From an uncultured Prevotella sp. (GTDB lineage: Bacteria; Bacteroidota; Bacteroidia; Bacteroidales; Bacteroidaceae): a stretch of 48,273 nucleotides of DNA. Location of the stretch: NCBI GenBank assembly GCA_944320255.1, contig CALUGU010000008.1, forward strand, positions 1 to 48,273, given 5' to 3'. Under the pieces are notes generated by a model. It had not been told where the DNA came from. It made no database searches and worked only from the letters and a program-made list of their open reading frames with translations. This document shows, piece by piece, positions 7,983-16,937 of the stretch. Numbering within the stretch: position 1 is the first letter of the stretch; every line of letters begins with the position of its first letter. Made by a program: the position numbers and the translations under genes.

Positions 7983-8037
7983 TGTTGGCGGTTTGCAAGA
8001 GAATGTTTTCTTAATTCTTAACTCTTAATTCTTAATT
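7943..8037. terminator. Perfect 42-bp palindrome between convergent genes
   Basis: 7943-7984 and 7996-8037 are exact reverse complements over 42 bases with an 11-base loop. The outer part is AATTAAG-type repeat and the inner part is unique (AAAACATTCTCTTG). It separates the ends of the convergent genes at 6781-7860 and 8037-8978. A role as a bidirectional terminator is inferred from position and structure. Confidence 0.8.
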
Positions 8038-8978
8038 CACTTAGGCATTTCCGGCGTTCCGAAAGGCACATCGCCGACGCTTGGCACGCCTTCGGGCATT
8101 ATCATCGCGCCGCCGCGCCGCTTGCGGTTGTGCACGGCGTTGTCAATCATTTCCTTAACCATCCAACCTACGGGCAGCTCGATGGTGAACTTTTCAGCCA
8201 CTCTTACTTTAGGTGTTATTATGGGCGACGTTACCCAACGCCGCGCGAACGTATCGTAATAACGCTCCACGCCGAGGTCTACGCCGACGGTCTCGCCCAT
8301 GAACGTGACGAAGCCTCCGTAGCCCGAAGCGCCCATATAGGGCATGGCCGCCATGGAATAGAACGAGCGGTTCGAGCTGTAACGCCCGAAGACGGTGGCC
8401 GACCACTGGTCGCTGAAGCGGTAAGTGGCCGCCCCTGACACGGTGTAGGCCGTGCGCGTGCCGCGCCAGAGCAAGTAACGGTCGGCTGAGACGCCGCCCG
8501 TAAGCGTTAGGTTGCCGACATTCTGCACCACGCCAACCGACGAACCCTGAAGCGACATAAGACCGGGCATCGTTGTGCGGAAGGCCGACCCGACGACGGC
8601 TCCGCCCCGCCACGACGTTATAACGCCGCCAGCGGAGAAGTCGTAGGCGTAAGGACTGCGTGTGAACACGGGACTTGCCGACGCCGGCGACAGGCGGCTG
8701 ACGTTGCGCGCGCCGACCGAAGCCGACACCGCCGCGCCGCCGTCAGGCCATAGGGGCAGCATCTGCGACGCCGGAACGATGTGCTTCACGTGCATCATGA
8801 ACGACAAGGAGTCGCGCAGGTAGCCAGGCGCGGGCGCGCCTGTGAGCGCGGACGGCAAGCCTACCGAAGACCCGCCGCCGAGCGGCGTGCCGTAAAGCTC
8901 TTGCGCCGACGCCACAGACGCCGACAGGGCAAGGCTCACGATGAGCACCATGGAACGTTTAACGATACGCATTGACAT
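8037..8978 (-). CDS. Exported protein of unknown function, possibly an outer-membrane barrel
   Basis: 313 aa. A signal peptide is clear (MSMRIVKRSMVLIVSLALSA, cleavage near ASA|QE); a second ATG two codons in (8972) is equally likely. The mature part is rich in Gly, Ser, Ala and aromatic residues, with alternating stretches such as YTVSGAATYRFSDQWSATVF that look like amphipathic beta strands. It lacks the final aromatic residue usual for barrels and instead ends in a Pro/Gly/Met-rich tail after a basic patch (HNRKRRGG). I do not recognise the family. It is monocistronic, with a TAACTTTG box at 9007-9014. Confidence 0.75.
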   Translation of the reverse strand: MSMRIVKRSMVLIVSLALSASVASAQELYGTPLGGGSSVGLPSALTGAPAPGYLRDSLSFMMHVKHIVPASQMLPLWPDGGAAVSASVGARNVSRLSPASASPVFTRSPYAYDFSAGGVITSWRGGAVVGSAFRTTMPGLMSLQGSSVGVVQNVGNLTLTGGVSADRYLLWRGTRTAYTVSGAATYRFSDQWSATVFGRYSSNRSFYSMAAMPYMGASGYGGFVTFMGETVGVDLGVERYYDTFARRWVTSPIITPKVRVAEKFTIELPVGWMVKEMIDNAVHNRKRRGGAMIMPEGVPSVGDVPFGTPEMPK

Positions 8979-9006
8979 TACGACTTAAAGCTGAACTATG
9001 CATCTG

Positions 9007-9014
9007 CAAAGTTA
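9007..9014 (-). promoter_or_regulatory. Putative -7 box of the 8037-8978 gene
   Basis: TAACTTTG on the minus strand, 28 bases before the ATG at 8978. Confidence 0.45.
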
Positions 9015-9096
9015 TAAAATATGAGCCACAGCCGTGCCCTGAACGGCATAAAAATGGTTAACCGGCGGGAATATCGGCTGAAAGGGCGCAAAAACC

Positions 9097-9272
9097 GTAA
9101 GCAAAACGTCTGTTTTTGCTTACAACACACGCCGCCACGCGCAGGGCGGGAGAAAAACAGCAAGCCGGCTGCCCGTGTTTGCTTACAATCCAAAAGGCCG
9201 TCATTCACAGCGCGATTGACGGCTTTTCGCACGGCGTTTTACGGCAAAACGCAAGGCCATTTGCCGTAAACG
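9097..9272. repeat. Dispersed AAAAGACGGC-type palindromic element, copy 2
   Basis: It contains GTAAGCAAAA paired with TTTTTGCTTAC (9097-9123), then AAAAGGCCGTCA paired with TGACGGCTTTT (9192-9237), then GCGTTTTACGGCAAAA and TTTGCCGTAAACGG. It sits between two divergent promoters, so it is not a terminator here. The gap from 8979 to 9357 holds no gene. Confidence 0.7.
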
Positions 9273-9318
9273 GCAGCAACATTTCACGCCAAGGATGACG
9301 CCGTTCGCAATAAATCAC

Positions 9319-9326
9319 TAACTTTG
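9319..9326 (+). promoter_or_regulatory. Putative -7 box of the gamma-carbonic anhydrase gene
   Basis: TAACTTTG, 31 bases before the ATG at 9358. No clear -33 TTTG. Confidence 0.45.
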
Positions 9327-9357
9327 CAAACGCAATTCATAACGAAAATTACGACTT

Positions 9358-9867
9358 ATGGCTTTGATAAAGACTATCAACGGACTTGCTCCTGAATGGG
9401 GCAAGGACTGCTATTTCAGCGAGAACGCCACAATAGTTGGCGAGGTAAAGATGGGCGACGAGTGCTCAGTGTGGTTCAACGCCGTGGTGCGCGGCGACGT
9501 GGCCCACATCAACATGGGCAACCGCGTGAACGTGCAGGACGGCGCGTGCATCCACGTCACCAACACCACAGGCCCCGTGGAGATTGAAGACGACGTGACA
9601 ATCGGCCACAACGCAACGGTGCACGCCTGCACCGTCCGCCGCGGCGCGCTCATCGGTATGGGCGCAACCGTGCTCGACAACGCCGACATCGGCGAGGGAG
9701 CAATCGTCGCCGCAGGGGCCTTGGTGCTGCAAGGCACCAAGGTCGGGGCGCACGAAATCTGGGGCGGAGTGCCCGCGAAGTTCCTGAAAAAGACGAGTCC
9801 CGGACAGGCGGAGAGCTTCGCCGCGCACTATGTTGAGTACTCGAAGTGGTACTTGGAAAAGGAATAA
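9358..9867 (+). CDS. Gamma-carbonic anhydrase family protein (hexapeptide-repeat)
   Basis: Left-handed beta-helix trimer of the gamma-carbonic anhydrase group, which hydrates CO2 in active members. It is 169 aa. The metal-binding histidines are all present at H66, H84 and H89 (ACIHV, TIGHN, TVHAC), as are R45, D47, Q60 and D61. Hexapeptide repeats run through about residues 20-140. A C-terminal helix follows (AESFAAHYVEYSKWYLEKE). The complete ligand set makes catalysis possible, but many relatives lack measurable activity. It is convergent with the duplicated lipoprotein gene. Confidence 0.88.
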   Translation: MALIKTINGLAPEWGKDCYFSENATIVGEVKMGDECSVWFNAVVRGDVAHINMGNRVNVQDGACIHVTNTTGPVEIEDDVTIGHNATVHACTVRRGALIGMGATVLDNADIGEGAIVAAGALVLQGTKVGAHEIWGGVPAKFLKKTSPGQAESFAAHYVEYSKWYLEKE

Positions 9868-9870
9868 AAT

Positions 9871-9966
9871 AATTAAGAATTAAAAATTAAGAATTAAGAA
9901 AATGTGTCCTGCCGTTTGTGTTTGGCAAGACACATTTTCTTAATTCTTAATTTTTAATTCTTAATT
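9871..9966. terminator. Perfect 38-bp AATTAAG palindrome between convergent genes
   Basis: 9871-9908 and 9929-9966 are exact reverse complements. The stem can extend inward (GTGTCcTGCC/GGCAaGACAC). It starts three bases after the stop of the gamma-carbonic anhydrase gene and ends three bases before the stop of the gene at 9970. It is probably a bidirectional terminator. Confidence 0.8.
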
Positions 9967-9969
9967 CGA

Positions 9970-12192
9970 TTATAGGGAGTATCCCGTCCAGCCGAAGATG
10001 TTGGTCGCGCAACCGCTGTTGCCGGCGGCGATGCTCACCTTAGCTCCTGCGGGGTTGCCGCTGTTAGTCTGCTTGCCCACGTTTGTTGCCTCGTTAGTCA
10101 CGTTGACAACAGTACCAGCGTCTGCCGGGTCTTTGCTGTCGGTGAGGTCAACAAGCTCTTGGATTTCGCCCGAACCCTTCACCAAGGCGTTCTGGATGTT
10201 GGCTTTCGCAAGGCGGCGCACCTTGATGGCGTCCTGCATGGCCTGGCTTGTTGACAGGTTCTCGATGGTCATGTTGACGATGCTGAAGTTCGCCTGGGGC
10301 GTATGCTCGTGGCCGTTGCCGTCGAGGTTGCCGTCAGCCTCAACGCCGCGCGGGTCTTCCTCGGTGCTGGTGAAACCGGCCTCCCAACGTCCGTAGCAGT
10401 TGGTCAGAGTGCCGCAATAACCCTGGGTGAAGTCGAAGCAGTCGTCGTCGCAGTTCACGGCGAGCAGGTTTGTCACGTTCACAGACCCTCCGAAGAACTC
10501 GATAGCGTCGTCGGCGCCCTCTGCGATGTAGATGTTCTCTATCTTAGTGCCGTTGCCAACGCCGTTAAGCGTCAGTCCGTTGTGCTCGATGTCCGCGCTC
10601 GAACGCGCCCCGGAGTAAAGTATGCGGACGTAAGTCAGCACGCCGGAGTTGTCTGCGTTGTCGTTTCCTCCGTACATCACGTTGTTGTCTATTTCCGTAG
10701 CCGCCTCGTTGACGCTGCCGGCCGCCCCTGAAATCACGGCCTTTCCGTTGACGATGATGCCGCCCCAATATCCCGAAACGGCGTCGGCAGCGTCGGCAGT
10801 GAACGTGATGGGCGCCTCGGCAGTGCCCTCGGCGTAGATTTTTCCGCCGCGCTCAACCAAGATGAAGCTGGCGAAACCCTTGCGCGCCTTTATCGTCATA
10901 CCGGCAGGGATGCGCAACACGCCGCCGTCCTTGACGTGCACCGAACCGTTGATGTAATACTGCACGTTGCTCTGGAGCGTAACTTCGCTTGTTATTTCGG
11001 CGGGCAGGTCTTCCTCGGCCATTGCGCTTTCAGGGAACTGGTAGCCCGTCCAAGAGAACGCAGACACGTCGGCCCCCGTGTTTCCGGCGACAATGTTCAC
11101 GTCGGCTTCAGCCGGGTTGCCGCTGTTGGTCAGCTCGTCTACGTTTGTTGCGTTGTTAGTCACGTTGACAACAGTGCCCTGGTCTGCGTTGTCTTTGCTG
11201 TCTGTGAGGTCAACAAGCTGCTCAATCTCACCCGAACCGATGACAAGTGCGTTGTTGATTGTGGCCTTCGCGAGTCGGCGCACCTTGATTGCGTCTTGCA
11301 TTGCCTGGCTTGCCGAATAGTTGGCGATGGTCATGTTGTTGATGGTGAAGTTTGCCTGTGGCGTGTGTTCGTGGCCGTTGCCGTCGAGGTTGCCGTCAGC
11401 CTCAACGCCGCGCGGGTCTTCCTCGGTGCTCGTGAAGCCGCTTTCCCAGATGCCGTAGCAGTTGGTCAAAGTGCCTGAATATCCCTGGGTGAAGTCGAAG
11501 CAGTCATCATCGCAGTTCACGGCGAGCAGGTTTGTCACGTTCACCGTTCCCCCGAAGAACTCTATCGCGTCGTCAGCTCCCTCGGCGATATATATGTTGT
11601 TGATGGTCGTTCCGTTACCTACGCCATTGAGAGTGAGGCCGTTATGCTCAATGTCGGCAGACGAGCGGGCTCCCGTGTAGAGCAGTTCCACATACTCGAT
11701 GACGCCGCTGTTATCGCTTGCGTCAGTGCCGCCGTAGGGCTGGTTGTTGTCAATCTCCGTCGCGCCGACCGTCCCTGCGCTTGCTCCTGACAGTGGAGCC
11801 TTGCCGTTGATGATTAGTCCTCCCCAGTAGCCTGACGTGGCATTGTCGGCGTCGGCGGTGAATATTATGGGGTTGTCAGCCGTTCCGCGCGCGTCTATTT
11901 TACCTCCCTGGGCCACGAGGATGTACTTGTCGAAACCCTGTGCGGCCTTGATCGTCGTGCCGGCAGGTATTTCGAGCGTGGCTCCGTCGGGCACTACCAG
12001 GGTGCTTGTAAGGTGGTATTCCTTAGTGGCATCAAGCCTCATGGTGCCCTCCACCGTGCCTCCTATCTCGACGGTTGCGCCTGTCTGTCCGCCGCCACCG
12101 CCGTCATTGTTGTCGTCGTCGCTACAAGATGTCAAACTCATTGCGCCAAATATGGCGATCATCGCCATCGCGCTCATAAATAACTTTCTCAT
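9970..12192 (-). CDS. Surface lipoprotein with two tandem ~354-residue repeats, partner of the TonB receptor
   Basis: 740 aa. Lipoprotein signal with C23 (SLTSC) followed by SDDDNND, which resembles the acidic export signal for surface lipoproteins in Bacteroides. The rest is an internal duplication with a 354-residue period (about 35-385 and 390-740). Both halves contain GYWGG, ATEIDNN, ARSSADIEHNGLTLNGVGNG, AEGADDAIEFFGG, NCDDDCFDFTQGY and STEEDPRGVEADGNLDGNGH. The repeating beta-strand pattern and many Asp/Asn residues suggest a right-handed beta-helix that binds metal or a polyanion, which is inference. It lies 60 bases downstream of the TonB receptor gene and is probably co-transcribed, so it is likely the substrate-capturing lipoprotein of that receptor. 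Such proteins are sometimes mislabelled as transporters. Confidence 0.85.
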   Translation of the reverse strand: MRKLFMSAMAMIAIFGAMSLTSCSDDDNNDGGGGGQTGATVEIGGTVEGTMRLDATKEYHLTSTLVVPDGATLEIPAGTTIKAAQGFDKYILVAQGGKIDARGTADNPIIFTADADNATSGYWGGLIINGKAPLSGASAGTVGATEIDNNQPYGGTDASDNSGVIEYVELLYTGARSSADIEHNGLTLNGVGNGTTINNIYIAEGADDAIEFFGGTVNVTNLLAVNCDDDCFDFTQGYSGTLTNCYGIWESGFTSTEEDPRGVEADGNLDGNGHEHTPQANFTINNMTIANYSASQAMQDAIKVRRLAKATINNALVIGSGEIEQLVDLTDSKDNADQGTVVNVTNNATNVDELTNSGNPAEADVNIVAGNTGADVSAFSWTGYQFPESAMAEEDLPAEITSEVTLQSNVQYYINGSVHVKDGGVLRIPAGMTIKARKGFASFILVERGGKIYAEGTAEAPITFTADAADAVSGYWGGIIVNGKAVISGAAGSVNEAATEIDNNVMYGGNDNADNSGVLTYVRILYSGARSSADIEHNGLTLNGVGNGTKIENIYIAEGADDAIEFFGGSVNVTNLLAVNCDDDCFDFTQGYCGTLTNCYGRWEAGFTSTEEDPRGVEADGNLDGNGHEHTPQANFSIVNMTIENLSTSQAMQDAIKVRRLAKANIQNALVKGSGEIQELVDLTDSKDPADAGTVVNVTNEATNVGKQTNSGNPAGAKVSIAAGNSGCATNIFGWTGYSL

Positions 12193-12252
12193 GTTGCTAA
12201 ATAATTAGTTTATGAATTGTTAATATGCTTTTTACCTTTTATTCGTCAGCCG

Positions 12253-15000
12253 TCAAAGATTGTAAGAGAGGCCGAGGCTGAAGTCCATGCCTTTCTTGTA
12301 CTTGCTGAGCACCACTTCCTTGTTGTCGGCGTTGCCCTTGCGCGTCAGCTGGTTGGCGGCATCGAGCAAGTTGTGCGCCTTCAGGCTGATTGAGAAGTGC
12401 TTTCCGAGCTGCGCCGAGGCCACGAAGTCAAGCGTAGGGATGCCGTTCTCAACGATGTCCTGGTAGCCTTCCGTGCCTATCGTATAGATGCGGTCGCTAA
12501 AATAGTTGAACACCAATGCGCCTGTAAACGAGTTGGAACCTTTGCGCAGCAGGTATGTAAGGTCGGCGTTCACTATCCAGGGGGCGGCTCCCTCAAGCTG
12601 CGAACCCGTGGGGTCGGTGGCCAGGGGCACTTTAGCCATGGTGTAAGTGTAGGCTCCGTTCAGGCCGAGAGTCAACCGGCTGAGGCCTCCGTCTTCAAGA
12701 CTTTGCGTGTAAAGGTGCTTCTTGAACTCCATCTCAACGCCCGCGGCGGTGGCGTGGTCGGCAATGTTCTGGTATGAAAGGAAGCCTCCCGCGCTGGCGA
12801 TTTCTATCCTCGAAATGGGGTTCTTGATGTATTTGTAGAAGCCTGTCACCGACAAAAGCTCGGAGGGAGATATGTACCAGTCCCACTTCAGGTCGATGTT
12901 ATAGTTGTCAGAAGGTTTCAAGTCGGGGTTGCCCTGGCTGTTTAAACTTACGCCGATGTAGCGGAACGGCGAGATTTCCTTTGACTGCGGCAGGGTGTAA
13001 GTCTTGCTTGCGGCGAGGCGCAAGGCGTGCTTTTCGCTGATGTTATACCGCAGGTTGAGGCTCGGCAGGAAGTAAGACTTGTCGATTTCCTGGCTTCCTT
13101 TCGTACCGCCTTTGTTCACGTTGTAGTCCACCACCAGGTTAACGTCGTCATATTTCACGCCGAGATTGGCGATGAACTGCGGCGTAAACTGGTATGTGGC
13201 CTCGGCGTAGGCCGAGTGGATGTCCTTCTCTACGGAGTAGACATCGTTCTGGCGGTCGAGCTGGAACACGCCGGCGGCGTAGTTGTCTTGGTTGAAATAT
13301 CCGTCGAAACGCACGTCGGCGATGTCGAAGACGTCGCGTTTTATGACTGACATATCGTATTCCACGGCGTCAAAATCGTCGGTCACGAAGCGTCCCATGT
13401 AGCCGAGCTTCACGTTAGAGTGCTGCTCGAAGGCGTCCTTAAGCCTGTAGACCAAGGCCGCGCGCACGTTCAAGTCCTTGTCCTTGAGCGTCGAGAAGTA
13501 ACGCTGCTGTATGCCCGTGCCCTTCATCGGCACGTATCCGTCGTCGCCTTTCACGAGGTGGTTGATGCGGCGGTCAGGCTCGTAGCCGTTCACTATGTTG
13601 TAAGCCGCGCCGGCATACAGGTCGAGCTGCCTGGCGAGCTGCCATTTCGTGCTGAGCTGGTTGACGATGAGCAGGTTGTCGTTCACCTGCTGGCGGCGCA
13701 TGAAACCCTCGTAAGTGTCTGACGACTGGTAGTCACCGTCCATTCCGATGTAGTCGCCCACCGACTCGTCGGCGGCGTGCACCATCATGAAATTGTAGGC
13801 AAGGCGGTGCTTGCGGTTGTGCGAATACTCTATGTTCGCCATCGCCACTTGGCTCGTCTTCACCTTGGAGATGTCGCCGTCCATGTCTTGCGAGAGGGTT
13901 CCGGCTGTGGTGGAGTTGCGCACCTCCTCGTCATAATGGGTGTAATCCTTGCTGTGCGAGAGTACGGCGAAGAACGAGAGGGGGTTGCCGCCGATGTCGA
14001 AACGCTTTCCGCCGAAGAGTGTGTAGCCCTGGTTTACCTGCAAGCTCTGCTTCGAGGGGTCGAGAGAGTTCTTGAAGTTGAACGCCGAGAGGTTATCCCC
14101 CGGCTGTTTCCTGTCGGCGAAGCCGAAGGCGTTTACGCCGTCCATGCGCATGAAGTCCGACGAGAACGTCTGCGTGTTGAAGCCTCCCGACACGCTCACG
14201 CCCAGCTTGTAGTCGCCCGTCAGCTCCTTGGATGTTATGTTGATGTCGGCGCCGGCCACGTCAGCCGGCGTGTCGCTGTAGAACGCCTTGTTGACTTCTA
14301 TCGACTGGATGATGTCCGTAGAGAAGAAGTCGAGGGCTATGTTCTTATACTCCGGGTCTTCCGAAGGCAGCGGATAGCGGTTCAGGGTGGTGATGTTGTA
14401 ACGGTCGCCGAGGCCTCGCACGAAGACGTTTTTCACTCCTTCCTGCTTCGATATGCCCGAAACCTTGGCCACGGCGGCCTGCGCGTCGCCCACGCCCTTG
14501 CGTGAAAGCTCCTGCGCGCCGATGGTCTGCACGGCTATGATGGAACGTTTCTGCTCCATCATCGTGACGTTCTCCGACTCGCGGTTGGCCTTAGCCACAA
14601 CCTCGACACCGGCCAACTGGCGCTCGTCGGCCACAAGCTCGAAGTCGAGCGTCGTGGCCTTGCCGTCTTCGATTTTCACCTGACGCTTCACAGCCGTCTT
14701 ATATCCTACGTATTTAATCTCGATGTCATAGATGCCGTCACGCAGTCCGGAGAGCCGGAAGTTGCCGTCGATGTCGCTCACGGCGGCTATGTCGCTGCCC
14801 ACCACGTGCACCGTTGCGCCGATGAGAGGCTCCTTTGACTGTCCGTCCTTGACGCACCCCTTGACGTCTACGTCCACATCGTTGACGCCGGCGCCCGTCA
14901 CGGGAGTCAGCGCAAGCGACATGAAAGCGACCGCGCCCAACAGGCGCCTTAGCCTAAAAACACTCGTAACAAGATTGGTAGTCTGTAATCTTTTCTCCAT
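12253..15000 (-). CDS. TonB-dependent outer-membrane receptor
   Basis: Imports an unknown substrate across the outer membrane using TonB energy. It is 915 aa from ATG 15000 (MEKRLQTTN); an upstream in-frame extension to 15105 is not signal-like. A signal region spans about 1-36, a carboxypeptidase-regulatory-like domain about 45-120 (GATVHVVGSD, DIDGNFRLSG), a plug domain about 150-280 and then the barrel, ending GLSYNL. No STN or TonB-box motif is clear. It is not a SusC type: it has no SusD neighbour and instead has the duplicated lipoprotein downstream. A TACCTTTG box lies at 15025-15032. Confidence 0.9.
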   Translation of the reverse strand: MEKRLQTTNLVTSVFRLRRLLGAVAFMSLALTPVTGAGVNDVDVDVKGCVKDGQSKEPLIGATVHVVGSDIAAVSDIDGNFRLSGLRDGIYDIEIKYVGYKTAVKRQVKIEDGKATTLDFELVADERQLAGVEVVAKANRESENVTMMEQKRSIIAVQTIGAQELSRKGVGDAQAAVAKVSGISKQEGVKNVFVRGLGDRYNITTLNRYPLPSEDPEYKNIALDFFSTDIIQSIEVNKAFYSDTPADVAGADINITSKELTGDYKLGVSVSGGFNTQTFSSDFMRMDGVNAFGFADRKQPGDNLSAFNFKNSLDPSKQSLQVNQGYTLFGGKRFDIGGNPLSFFAVLSHSKDYTHYDEEVRNSTTAGTLSQDMDGDISKVKTSQVAMANIEYSHNRKHRLAYNFMMVHAADESVGDYIGMDGDYQSSDTYEGFMRRQQVNDNLLIVNQLSTKWQLARQLDLYAGAAYNIVNGYEPDRRINHLVKGDDGYVPMKGTGIQQRYFSTLKDKDLNVRAALVYRLKDAFEQHSNVKLGYMGRFVTDDFDAVEYDMSVIKRDVFDIADVRFDGYFNQDNYAAGVFQLDRQNDVYSVEKDIHSAYAEATYQFTPQFIANLGVKYDDVNLVVDYNVNKGGTKGSQEIDKSYFLPSLNLRYNISEKHALRLAASKTYTLPQSKEISPFRYIGVSLNSQGNPDLKPSDNYNIDLKWDWYISPSELLSVTGFYKYIKNPISRIEIASAGGFLSYQNIADHATAAGVEMEFKKHLYTQSLEDGGLSRLTLGLNGAYTYTMAKVPLATDPTGSQLEGAAPWIVNADLTYLLRKGSNSFTGALVFNYFSDRIYTIGTEGYQDIVENGIPTLDFVASAQLGKHFSISLKAHNLLDAANQLTRKGNADNKEVVLSKYKKGMDFSLGLSYNL

Positions 15001-15024
15001 AAAACCATCATTAATTTCACGCCG

Positions 15025-15032
15025 CAAAGGTA
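15025..15032 (-). promoter_or_regulatory. Putative -7 box of the TonB receptor operon
   Basis: TACCTTTG on the minus strand, 25 bases before the ATG. TTTG at 15047-15050 is only 14 bases upstream, closer than usual. Confidence 0.4.
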
Positions 15033-15240
15033 GGCAATGCGTGTTGCAAAGGCGTTGCCCGAAGGTTATGAAGGGTTGACAATGCAGTTTCAGCAGCCGC
15101 CACATTTTCTACAAAAATCATCCAAAAACAAGACGAAAAGGTTACGGCTGCACGACGTTCAGGAATTAATCATAATGTACGGGAACATTATTATACGCGC
15201 AAAAAAACGCGCCCCGGCAAGGCATCTTGCAGCAAGCGCG

Positions 15241-15350
15241 TAACACGCTGATAATCAGCGGGGTTGCAATTTGCCGTTTTTTAGCTTGCAAAAGACGGCA
15301 AAACGCAATGCAAAAGACGGCTTTTCACAATGCGAAAAGCCGTCTCTTGA
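15241..15350. repeat. Dispersed AAAAGACGGC palindromic element, copy 3
   Basis: It begins TAACACGCTGATAATCAGCG, then TTTGCCGTTTTTTAGCTTGC, then GCAAAAGACGGCAAAACGCA and a hairpin GCAAAAGACGGCTTTT paired with AAAAGCCGTCTCTTG. It lies downstream of the metallophosphoesterase gene and upstream of the TonB receptor. The gap 15033-15450 contains no gene that I can support. Confidence 0.8.
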
Positions 15351-15450
15351 AATTCATCCGCAAATCTGTTGGAGTGGAACATTCGTTCAATACGACGTCT
15401 TCGACGCCGTGGCGTATATCGTAAGGGCATCACTTGCATCCGCGCTCGTC

Positions 15451-16542
15451 CTATGCGCCGCCGCTGCCGACCGTCGCCACGACGTATTCGGAGCATGTGC
15501 CGATGCGGAACTTGCCGCCCCAGATGCCCATGCCGGAGCTTACGTAATAGCGCGTAAGCCCGCGCCGCCAGGGGCCGTAGGAGCATTCATACACGGCGTC
15601 GGTAATCCACGACACCGGCCAGAGCTGTCCGTGGTGGGTGTGTCCGCTGAACTGGAAGTCAACGCCGGCACGCTCCGCCTGCTCAAGATGGTAAGGCTGG
15701 TGGTCGAGCAAGACTATGTATTTCGTCTTGTCAACGCCGCGCATCAGCACGCCGAGGCTCTTGCGGCGGCGGTTTGAGCGGTCGTCGCGCCCCACGACGG
15801 TAACGCCGCCGAGGGTGACAACGCTGTCGCGCAGCAGCGTTATGCCGGCCTTACGGTAGAAATCAGCCGCACCGTCAACACCGGAGTAATACTCGTGGTT
15901 GCCGAAGACGGCGTAAACGGGGGCCTTGATGCGGCGCAGCTCCGAGGCCATGTCTTCCTCTACGACGGGACGCAGGCTGCCGTCGATTATGTCGCCGGCT
16001 ATCAGCACTACGTCGGGACGCTCCGCATTAACCATCTCAACCCAGCGCGCCAGCTCACGGCGGCCGTTGTGGTAGCCGAGATGCAGGTCGCTCACGAGCA
16101 CCATCCTCACCCCTGCCGCCGCGGCCTTCGCCGTGGGCAGGCTGACGGCATGCCGCCGCTTGTCAATGTAATTGAAGTATCCGTAAGTGAAAACGCCGGC
16201 CAACGCCACGGCAAGCACGGCCGAAGTGACGCCGTTGTGGTAAAGCCACGCCTTCGGCACGACGCCGGCAAGCCGCCCCAAATCGAGCACGAGGAACGCC
16301 AAGACGGCGTAAAGCAGGATGAAAACGGCGGAGTTGCCCGTCTCGTAACACGCCCTCGCCAGCCACAACGGCATGGAGTCAGTAGCATGGGCGAAGTTGA
16401 GCGGCAGCGCGGCGAACGCCAAGACGCACGCCGCCAGGGCGGCGCACTTCCACGCAAAGGCCAGCGGAAGCACGCACCAGACGTGCCAAAGGACGTAAGC
16501 CAAACCCGCGAAGGGAAGGATGAAGAAGATGATGAACCACAT
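15451..16542 (-). CDS. Membrane-anchored calcineurin-like metallophosphoesterase
   Basis: 363 aa. Four hydrophobic segments occupy about residues 1-20, 28-48, 70-90 and 105-125, followed by a C-terminal phosphoesterase domain. Metal-binding motifs are complete: SDLHLG (D152, H154), GDIIDGS (D184), FGNHEYY (N215, H216) and SGHTHHGQLWP (H301, H303). This layout matches the YkuE-like group of phosphohydrolases, some of which act on UDP-sugar lipids or cell-wall precursors. The substrate here is unknown. A TACCTTTG box lies at 16610-16617. Confidence 0.88.
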   Translation of the reverse strand: MWFIIFFILPFAGLAYVLWHVWCVLPLAFAWKCAALAACVLAFAALPLNFAHATDSMPLWLARACYETGNSAVFILLYAVLAFLVLDLGRLAGVVPKAWLYHNGVTSAVLAVALAGVFTYGYFNYIDKRRHAVSLPTAKAAAAGVRMVLVSDLHLGYHNGRRELARWVEMVNAERPDVVLIAGDIIDGSLRPVVEEDMASELRRIKAPVYAVFGNHEYYSGVDGAADFYRKAGITLLRDSVVTLGGVTVVGRDDRSNRRRKSLGVLMRGVDKTKYIVLLDHQPYHLEQAERAGVDFQFSGHTHHGQLWPVSWITDAVYECSYGPWRRGLTRYYVSSGMGIWGGKFRIGTCSEYVVATVGSGGA

Positions 16543-16609
16543 ATTTCTTTTGTTTTTATTAAAATGAAAAACTCAAACACTGGCCGTATTCACGGCACAC
16601 CGTACCTTG

Positions 16610-16617
16610 CAAAGGTA
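16610..16617 (-). promoter_or_regulatory. Putative -7 box of the metallophosphoesterase gene
   Basis: TACCTTTG on the minus strand, part of a small inverted repeat (GTACCTTGCAAAGGTAC), 68 bases before the ATG. Confidence 0.35.
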
Positions 16618-16797
16618 CGCATTATGTTTCACTAACGCCACGCACGTACACGAAAAAACGTAATAATGGGCATCCTTTCGGTAATATCTTTACAACAATG
16701 AGGCGTCAGACTGCTTACAAGTGTAAACCAAATGTTTACAAACAGCAATCAAACACCACAAATATAATAACAAAACGTAATTTTATCGATGTACGAC

Positions 16798-16829
16798 ATT
16801 GCGGCGTAACATTATTTTTATTATATTTG
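16798..16829 (+). promoter_or_regulatory. Putative promoter of the C10 protease gene
   Basis: ATTG at 16798-16801, a 20-base spacer, then TATATTTG at 16822-16829. It fits the Bacteroidetes consensus, 108 bases before the ATG. Confidence 0.5.
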
Positions 16830-16937
16830 CAGATACCAACCCATTACGTCAACAACCATTCCTCAACCAGCGAACGACGATGATTGACGGCGGAAACATT
16901 TTAATAAAATATTCCAATAACATAAAAAACACCACTT

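Larger units (their letters stand above)
16543..16937. other. Divergent intergenic region
   Basis: About 395 bases between the metallophosphoesterase (minus) and C10 protease (plus) genes. It holds the two promoter boxes listed separately (16610-16617 and 16798-16829) and AT-rich DNA. I see no gene, RNA or repeat element. Confidence 0.6.

Noticed and set aside
9097..9272. Element copy 2 as a terminator
   Set aside because: It lies upstream of two divergent genes, so no transcript ends there.
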